Below are positions 59,490 to 64,000 of a stretch of 64,000 nucleotides of DNA, piece after piece. Location: contig NZ_CALUCS010000002.1 of assembly GCF_943914615.1 (NCBI RefSeq), positions 1 to 64,000 of the forward strand. The letters are read 5' to 3'. Below the pieces are notes generated by a model. It searched no databases. It was given only the letters and a program-made list of their open reading frames with translations, and had not been told where the DNA came from. The position numbers and the translations under genes are program-made. This stretch comes from an uncultured Corynebacterium sp. Lineage in GTDB: Bacteria > Actinomycetota > Actinomycetes > Mycobacteriales > Mycobacteriaceae. Position 1 is the first letter of the stretch. Each line of letters opens with the position of its first letter.

Positions 59490-59812
59490 TCCTGTACCTC
59501 TGTAGAGACAGTATTGGCCACCACAGCGGAAAGCACTCCAGGGAACAAGCGATCGAGGTCCTCACTCCTCAACTGGATCAGACATCTACGCCCCTCGCTC
59601 CGGGTCCAAGTCACGCCCGACTCCCGCAACATACGGGTGTGGTACGTAAGCGTCGATCGGGGCAAGTCGTCCGCAAGCTCGAGACTGTCGTGCTCGAGTC
59701 CGTCAGCCAGACGTCGAATCATCTCGAGACGCGTGGGATCGCTCAGGGCGGCCAACACCCTGGCCAAGGTGATTTCATCGGTTTCTGGGTGGTGATACTG
59801 GCGAGGGGACAT
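59486..59812 (-). CDS. ArsR-family repressor
   Basis: A 108-residue winged-helix regulator. HTH domain covers residues 14-85: LARVLAALSDPTRLEMIRRL, DDLPRSTLTYHTRMLRESGV and SEGRRCLIQLRSEDL. No cysteine is present, so it lacks the classical metal-binding Cys motif; it may sense an organic ligand or a metal through other residues. AAGGAGG lies four bases upstream of the ATG. A large dyad directly upstream is the probable operator. Cotranscribed with the MFS pump. Confidence 0.93.
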   Translation of the reverse strand: MSPRQYHHPETDEITLARVLAALSDPTRLEMIRRLADGLEHDSLELADDLPRSTLTYHTRMLRESGVTWTRSEGRRCLIQLRSEDLDRLFPGVLSAVVANTVSTEVQE

Positions 59813-59816
59813 GCAA

Positions 59817-59823
59817 CCTCCTT
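59817..59823 (-). promoter_or_regulatory. strong ribosome binding site of the ArsR gene
   Basis: AAGGAGG on the minus strand, four bases before the ATG at 59812; unusually strong compared with the many leaderless genes around it. Confidence 0.7.
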
Positions 59824-59828
59824 CAATC

Positions 59829-59871
59829 GTGCAACAATACCTGCATGATAATCATGCAAGTATTCCTGCAC
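59829..59871. promoter_or_regulatory. 43-bp dyad, probable ArsR operator
   Basis: Symmetry centred on A59850. Inner arms AATACCTGCATGAT and ATCATGCAAGTATT match at 13 of 14 positions; outer GTGCA (59829-59833) and TGCAC (59867-59871) continue the symmetry. It ends five bases from the ArsR ribosome site, where repressor binding would block the ArsR-MFS operon. Confidence 0.8.
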
Positions 59872-59932
59872 AACTTCATCGCATTCGCCGAGACTCGATC
59901 AACGTCTTCGATCAACGCGCCTAGGCGTCACG

Positions 59933-59938
59933 TACATT
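59933..59938 (+). promoter_or_regulatory. -10-like element for asparaginase
   Basis: TACATT six bases before the ATG at 59945, consistent with a leaderless message. Confidence 0.4.
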
Positions 59939-59944
59939 GGTCAC

Positions 59945-60934
59945 ATGACTTCCACCCCCTCGCGGAATTACCTGCAGATCCCCGTCCTCGGCACCGGCGG
60001 CACCATCAGCTGTACACACTCCCCCGAAGACGACCTTGTACCGACCTTGACCTGCGCGGACATCGTCAAGCAGGCTCGCATTCCGCGGGGGGTCGAGGCC
60101 CTGCCGCACGACATCATGAGCATCGATTCCAGCTCCATCACCCTGCCCCAGATCGACGAGCTCGTCGCCCACATCGCAAGCTTCTGCTCCCCCGCCCCGG
60201 CGGGCATCGTGGTGCTGCATGGCACGGACACGATGGAGGAATCCGCACTCGCCGCCGCATGCGCTCTGGATCTTCCCTGCCCTGTTGTGTTTACGGGCGC
60301 CCAGCGCCCGGGTGATGACGCCGCACCGGACGGCCCGGTCAACCTTTCCCGCGCGTTCGACGCACTTGCATCGGGGGAGCTTTCTGCGGGGGTTCACCTA
60401 GTCTTCGGGGATGCCATCCTGCCCGCCTGCGGGGCTTACAAGGCCCACACCACCGCCGAAACGGCCTTCCGCAACTCACTGATTGACTCCGGGAAACACA
60501 ACGGTGAGTCCCCGAACACGGATGGCACTACCCTTCCTCCACTACAGGTAGCGGGGCTGTACGTGCCCATCGTCAGCACCTTTGCGGGCGATGACGGGCA
60601 GCTCATTCGGGCGTTGCGAGAGCAGGACAAGCGGCAGCCGGACGCAAAAGTGGGTGCCGAGGTAGGCGCCGTGGACGGCCTGGTGCTGGCCGCGATGGGC
60701 TCCGGCAACATCCCTACGGCTGTCGCTGAGGAACTGGAAGCCTGGCGCGCGGAGCGTGCTGCCGAGCTGCCGGTGGTGGTCTGCAGCCGAGTACCAACCG
60801 GAGGAGTTTCCTTCGTCTACGGCGGTACGGGCGGCGGTGCTCAACTGGCCCGCGCCGGCTTCCGTAGCGGCGGGGCGATGCGCCCCAGCCAGGCGCGCAT
60901 CGAGTTGCTCTACGAACTCGCCCGCGCTCGCTAG
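59945..60934 (+). CDS. L-asparaginase
   Basis: A 329-residue type I/II asparaginase hydrolysing asparagine to aspartate and ammonia. First catalytic Thr in PVLGTGGTISCTHSPEDD (residue about 21), second Thr in VVLHGTDTMEESALAA (about 97), plus FTGAQRPGDDAAPDGPVNL. No signal peptide, so probably cytoplasmic. The gene lies between the ArsR-MFS pair and dinB, as in other corynebacteria. It shares a CTAG stop overlap of four bases with dinB. Confidence 0.94.
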   Translation: MTSTPSRNYLQIPVLGTGGTISCTHSPEDDLVPTLTCADIVKQARIPRGVEALPHDIMSIDSSSITLPQIDELVAHIASFCSPAPAGIVVLHGTDTMEESALAAACALDLPCPVVFTGAQRPGDDAAPDGPVNLSRAFDALASGELSAGVHLVFGDAILPACGAYKAHTTAETAFRNSLIDSGKHNGESPNTDGTTLPPLQVAGLYVPIVSTFAGDDGQLIRALREQDKRQPDAKVGAEVGAVDGLVLAAMGSGNIPTAVAEELEAWRAERAAELPVVVCSRVPTGGVSFVYGGTGGGAQLARAGFRSGGAMRPSQARIELLYELARAR

Positions 60935-62277
60935 TCCTCCGCCAGCCCGTCGAGATCCCAGGCCAGGCTGTCCAGCGGGTCGGCGGGCCTTAGGTCTTCG
61001 TCGTCAATGCGGAAGGTGCGGGTCTTCCCCGGTCCAGTCGCTGCGGTCTCGAAACGCACGCTGACCACCCCGTTGCCGGCTCCCTGCACCCACCCGTGCC
61101 CGAACTCCACGTGCGATACATCCTGAGTGGCATGCCACACGGGGCGGGCCGTGGTGGCGTCATCGCCCAACGAACTAAACCCGACATCGCTATCGGTGGG
61201 GGCGGCGATGGGTACCGGAGGGCCGTCGAGTTCGGGGAACAGCAGCTCCTGGCGGTCGGCCACCAGCCCAGACACGCTCACCCCGACCAGGCGAAAGGCA
61301 CCGGCCTGCTCGGGGCGTGGCATCAGCCGCTGGGCAAGGGCAAAAATCTTGTCGAAGTCCTCCGTCGGGGCGGGCAGCCCGGCGGACTTCGTGTGCAGCT
61401 GAAAGTCGGTGGTGCGCGTCTTGACGGTCACGGTGCGGGCGGCGCGGCCGTCCTTCAGCAGGCGACGGTGCATGGCCAGCGCGGTCTCGTGCAGCACGCG
61501 CATGGCCTCAGCGGTGGTGCGCGCGTCCACCTGCAAAGTCTTTTCCGCGCTGACCTGTTTGGCGGGCGCGCGGGGAGCGACGGGTCGCGGGTCGTCGCCG
61601 GCGGCCATGCGCTGCACCTCCACCCCAACCGAGCCCAGCGCGCCGCGCACATCCGTGGTGTCGGCGGCAACGAACTGTCCGATTGTGTCGATCCCCATGG
61701 TGTGGAGCTTGCCCTGAGCGACCTTGCCGATCCCCCACACGTCGCCTACGGGCCGGTCGGCGAAGACCTCCATGCGCGCCTCGGGCGGCACGACGAACAC
61801 CCCGTGGGGCTTTGCCAGGTCGCTGGCCATCTTCGCGTCCAGCTTGGTGGCGGCCATGCCGACGGAAGCGGGCAGGCCGGTCTCCTCTTCTACCCTGGCC
61901 TGCAGGTTCTCTGCCCAGGCGCGGGCTTCCTCGGCGCTGTCCAACCCCTGCGGTTCGGCGAAGCCCTCGTCCACAGATAGTTGCTCCACCACGCCCGCGT
62001 GAGAACGGATCACCTGGAAGATGCGACGGGAGGCGGCCACGTAAACCTCCTTGCGCGGCCGGACCACCACGGCGCGGTTGTCGCACAGGCGGACGGCCTG
62101 CCCCATCGGCATCGCCGAACGCGCGCCGAAAGCCCGGGCTTCGTAGGAGGCACCGGCTACTACCCCACGGCCGCCCAGGCCGCCAACCAGCACCGGTCTA
62201 TCGCGCAGGGTCGGCCGGGTGAGTTGCTCGACGGAAGCGAAGAACGCATCCATGTCGATGTGAGCCACCCAGCGCAT
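60931..62277 (-). CDS. dinB: DNA polymerase IV (Y family)
   Basis: A 448-residue translesion polymerase. Catalytic palm residues: WVAHIDMDAFFASVEQL with the first Asp, and EQLSVDEGFAEPQG with the Asp-Glu pair. Little-finger domain about 230-345. The C-terminal 100 residues are an actinobacterial extension lacking a clear beta-clamp box by eye. Begins 23 bases after ileS, so the two may share a transcript. Confidence 0.93.
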   Translation of the reverse strand: MRWVAHIDMDAFFASVEQLTRPTLRDRPVLVGGLGGRGVVAGASYEARAFGARSAMPMGQAVRLCDNRAVVVRPRKEVYVAASRRIFQVIRSHAGVVEQLSVDEGFAEPQGLDSAEEARAWAENLQARVEEETGLPASVGMAATKLDAKMASDLAKPHGVFVVPPEARMEVFADRPVGDVWGIGKVAQGKLHTMGIDTIGQFVAADTTDVRGALGSVGVEVQRMAAGDDPRPVAPRAPAKQVSAEKTLQVDARTTAEAMRVLHETALAMHRRLLKDGRAARTVTVKTRTTDFQLHTKSAGLPAPTEDFDKIFALAQRLMPRPEQAGAFRLVGVSVSGLVADRQELLFPELDGPPVPIAAPTDSDVGFSSLGDDATTARPVWHATQDVSHVEFGHGWVQGAGNGVVSVRFETAATGPGKTRTFRIDDEDLRPADPLDSLAWDLDGLAED

Positions 62278-62300
62278 GCGCGTACCCTGCGGGTCTTTCT

Positions 62301-64000
62301 TTAGGACGCCACCGCGATGTCAGCCGAGCAGCCGTCGGCGACGTCGTGGCTGAGCTGCTCACCGACGACAACCTTCACGTCCGTGGCCAGCACTTCCTTG
62401 GCGATCGCGTCCGCGTGAGTGCGCGCCCACTCTTCCTTGTCCGCGGGCACGGAAAGGGTCAGGTGGATCCGGTCGGTGATCTGCAGGTCGGCAGCCTTGC
62501 GGGCCTCCTGCAGGCCGCGCACGCGGTCGGCGGCCCAGCCCTCGGCCTCCAGTTCCGGGGTGGTCTGGGTCTCCAGCACCACCAGGCCGTCCTGACCCGA
62601 AACCTCAGCCGTGTGCTCCGGCTCAGCGGCCACAAGCTTGCGGGTAAACTCGCCGTCCTGCAGCTCGATACCGTCGGCGGTGACTACGCCCGCGTCGTCG
62701 ACGGTGTAGTTTCCGGACTTCACTGCCTTGATGACGCGCTGGACGTCCTTGCCCAGGCGCGGGCCAGCCACACGAGCGTTCACCACAACCTCGAAGCCGC
62801 CGACCTGGGCGACGTCCTCGGTCAGCTCGACCTGCTTGACGTTCACCTCGTCGGCGATGATCTTCGTGAAGCCCTCCAGCGCGCTGGCGTTCGGCAGCGC
62901 GACGGTTAGCTTCGGCAGCGGCAGGCGGTTGCGCAGCTTATGAGCCTTACGCAGGGAGCTCGTGGCGGAGCTTACGGCGCGCACGGCATCCATGGCGGCG
63001 ACCAGCTCCGCGTCGGCGGGCAGGTTCTCGGCCTTCGGGAAGTCCGCCAGGTGCACGGAGCGCTCGCCGGTCAGACCGCGCCAGATCACCTCGGTGGTCA
63101 TCGGCAGCAGCGGTGCGGCAGCGCGGCACAGAGTCTCCAGCACCGTGTACAGGGTGTTGAAGGCCTCGGGGTGGACGGCGTCGCCCGCCCAGAAGCGGTC
63201 GCGGGAGCGGCGGACGTACCAGTTGGTCAGCGCGTCGCAGAACCAACGGACCTCGTCGCAGGCGGTGGCGATGTCCGTGTTGTTCAGAGCATCGGTCACG
63301 CCCTGCACCGTGTCGCGCAGCTTCGCCAGGATGTAGCGGTCCAGCACGTTGGTGGAGGACGTATCGTACTGCGCGGGCTGGGAGGCGTAGAGGCGCAGGA
63401 AGGAGTACGCATTCCACATGGGCAGCATGGCCTGGCGTACGCCCTCGCGGATGCCCTGCTCGGTGACGATCAGGTTGCCCCCGCGCAGGATCGGCGAACT
63501 CATCAGGAACCAGCGCATGGCGTCGGAGCCGTCGCGGTCGAAGACCTCGTTGACGTTCGGGTAGTTGCCCTTGGACTTACTCATCTTCAGACCGTCATCG
63601 CCCAGCACGATGCCGTGAGCCACGACCTTCTTGAAGGCCGGGCGGTCGAACAGCGCGGTGGACAGAACGTGCATGGTGTAGAACCAGCCACGGGTCTGGC
63701 CGGAGTACTCCACAATGAAGTCCGCCGGGGAGTGGGTATCGAACCACTCCTTGTTCTCGAACGGGTAGTGCTTCTGCGCAAACGGCATGGAGCCGGACTC
63801 GAACCAGCAGTCCAGCACCTCCGGCACGCGGCGCATGGTGGACTTGCCCGTCGGATCATCCGGGTTCGGGCGGGTCAGCTCATCAATGTCCGGGCGGTGC
63901 AGAGAGGCCGGCTTGCGACCGAAGTCTCGCTCCAGCTCCTCTAGGGAGCCGTAGACATCCATGCGCGGGTACTCCTCGGAGTCGGAGACCCACACCGGGA
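62301..64000 (-). CDS. ileS: isoleucyl-tRNA synthetase, C-terminal part (cut by window edge)
   Basis: The last 566 codons are present; the N-terminal half with the HIGH motif is outside. Seen: CWFESGSMPFAQ, FIVEYSGQTRGWFYTMHVLS, the KMSKS loop in GDDGLKMSKSKGNYPNVNE, and the anticodon-binding domain with a C-terminal region ending DGCSADIAVAS. The frame runs off the right edge; the GTG near 63995 is internal. Charges tRNA-Ile. Confidence 0.97.
   Translation of the reverse strand, partial: PVWVSDSEEYPRMDVYGSLEELERDFGRKPASLHRPDIDELTRPNPDDPTGKSTMRRVPEVLDCWFESGSMPFAQKHYPFENKEWFDTHSPADFIVEYSGQTRGWFYTMHVLSTALFDRPAFKKVVAHGIVLGDDGLKMSKSKGNYPNVNEVFDRDGSDAMRWFLMSSPILRGGNLIVTEQGIREGVRQAMLPMWNAYSFLRLYASQPAQYDTSSTNVLDRYILAKLRDTVQGVTDALNNTDIATACDEVRWFCDALTNWYVRRSRDRFWAGDAVHPEAFNTLYTVLETLCRAAAPLLPMTTEVIWRGLTGERSVHLADFPKAENLPADAELVAAMDAVRAVSSATSSLRKAHKLRNRLPLPKLTVALPNASALEGFTKIIADEVNVKQVELTEDVAQVGGFEVVVNARVAGPRLGKDVQRVIKAVKSGNYTVDDAGVVTADGIELQDGEFTRKLVAAEPEHTAEVSGQDGLVVLETQTTPELEAEGWAADRVRGLQEARKAADLQITDRIHLTLSVPADKEEWARTHADAIAKEVLATDVKVVVGEQLSHDVADGCSADIAVAS

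Noticed and set aside
58333..59565. Other open frames over the MFS gene, suggesting a second protein
   Set aside because: They are alternative frames of the same DNA. The MFS frame alone has membrane-helix periodicity and the overlap with arsR.
1..64000. Prophage, insertion sequence, CRISPR array or defence island
   Set aside because: No transposase, integrase, Cas gene, spaced repeats or terminal repeats were seen. The single HNH/DUF222 gene is not enough for a mobile element.

Overview
The window is about 61-63% GC by eye and reads as core chromosome of a Corynebacterium. This rests on rpsA next to polA, the hisDCB-(MFS)-hisH-hisA-impA-hisF-hisI block, nadA-nadC, treY next to a RelA/SpoT-domain protein, the ileS-dinB-asparaginase-rluD-lspA-dnaE1 neighbourhood, and start sites that look leaderless. 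The trp genes have the mycobacterial-type arrangement (trpE, Trp-associated membrane protein, trpC, trpB, trpA, lgt, directly behind the his genes) instead of the transferred trpEGDCFBA operon reported for C. glutamicum and C. diphtheriae. That favours a lipophilic, C. jeikeium-like species, but the species call is inference. Both ends cut a gene: rpsA on the left and ileS on the right.

Layout. 1-4.1 kb: start of rpsA, a DUF368 polyprenyl-phosphate carrier, polA and an unusual tRNA-Leu(CAA). 4.1-10.8 kb: a DUF349 gene broken by one base, a Q/N-rich four-helix membrane protein, a TetR regulator with a PepSY membrane protein, and a polar amino-acid ABC transporter. 10.9-15.1 kb: an HNH/DUF222 protein, a small unknown, a DUF4921 (GalT-like) protein and an M20 amidohydrolase. 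15.1-30.8 kb, all on the minus strand: one long his-trp-lgt-pyk block with many 1-4 base overlaps between genes. 30.9-35.8 kb: a helical-repeat protein, nadC, nadA, a DUF2567 protein, a lipoprotein and a TetR regulator. 35.8-45.3 kb: glycogen-to-trehalose genes glgX, treY and treZ, interleaved with BRCT, RelA/SpoT, S4 and IMPACT proteins. 45.3-54.3 kb: an odd second pyruvate kinase, dnaE1, a PLP-barrel protein coupled to an aldonolactone oxidase, and rarD. 54.3-64 kb: rluD, lspA, two lipoproteins, an ArsR-MFS pair with a large dyad operator, asparaginase, dinB and ileS.

How the genes fit together. The his-trp block makes histidine and part of tryptophan. HisA keeps the PriA-type residues and no trpF is present, so HisA probably serves both pathways. 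GlgX, TreY and TreZ release trehalose from glycogen; corynebacteria need trehalose to carry mycolic acids. NadA and NadC make NAD precursors. Lgt and LspA process the four lipoproteins encoded here.

I found no prophage, insertion sequence, CRISPR array, rRNA or defence island, and nothing I would call a new multi-gene system. The best leads are the short-armed tRNA-Leu(CAA), the Q/N-rich membrane protein, the Pyk2 without a C-terminal domain, the PLP-barrel/lactone-oxidase pair, and several unassigned operators.
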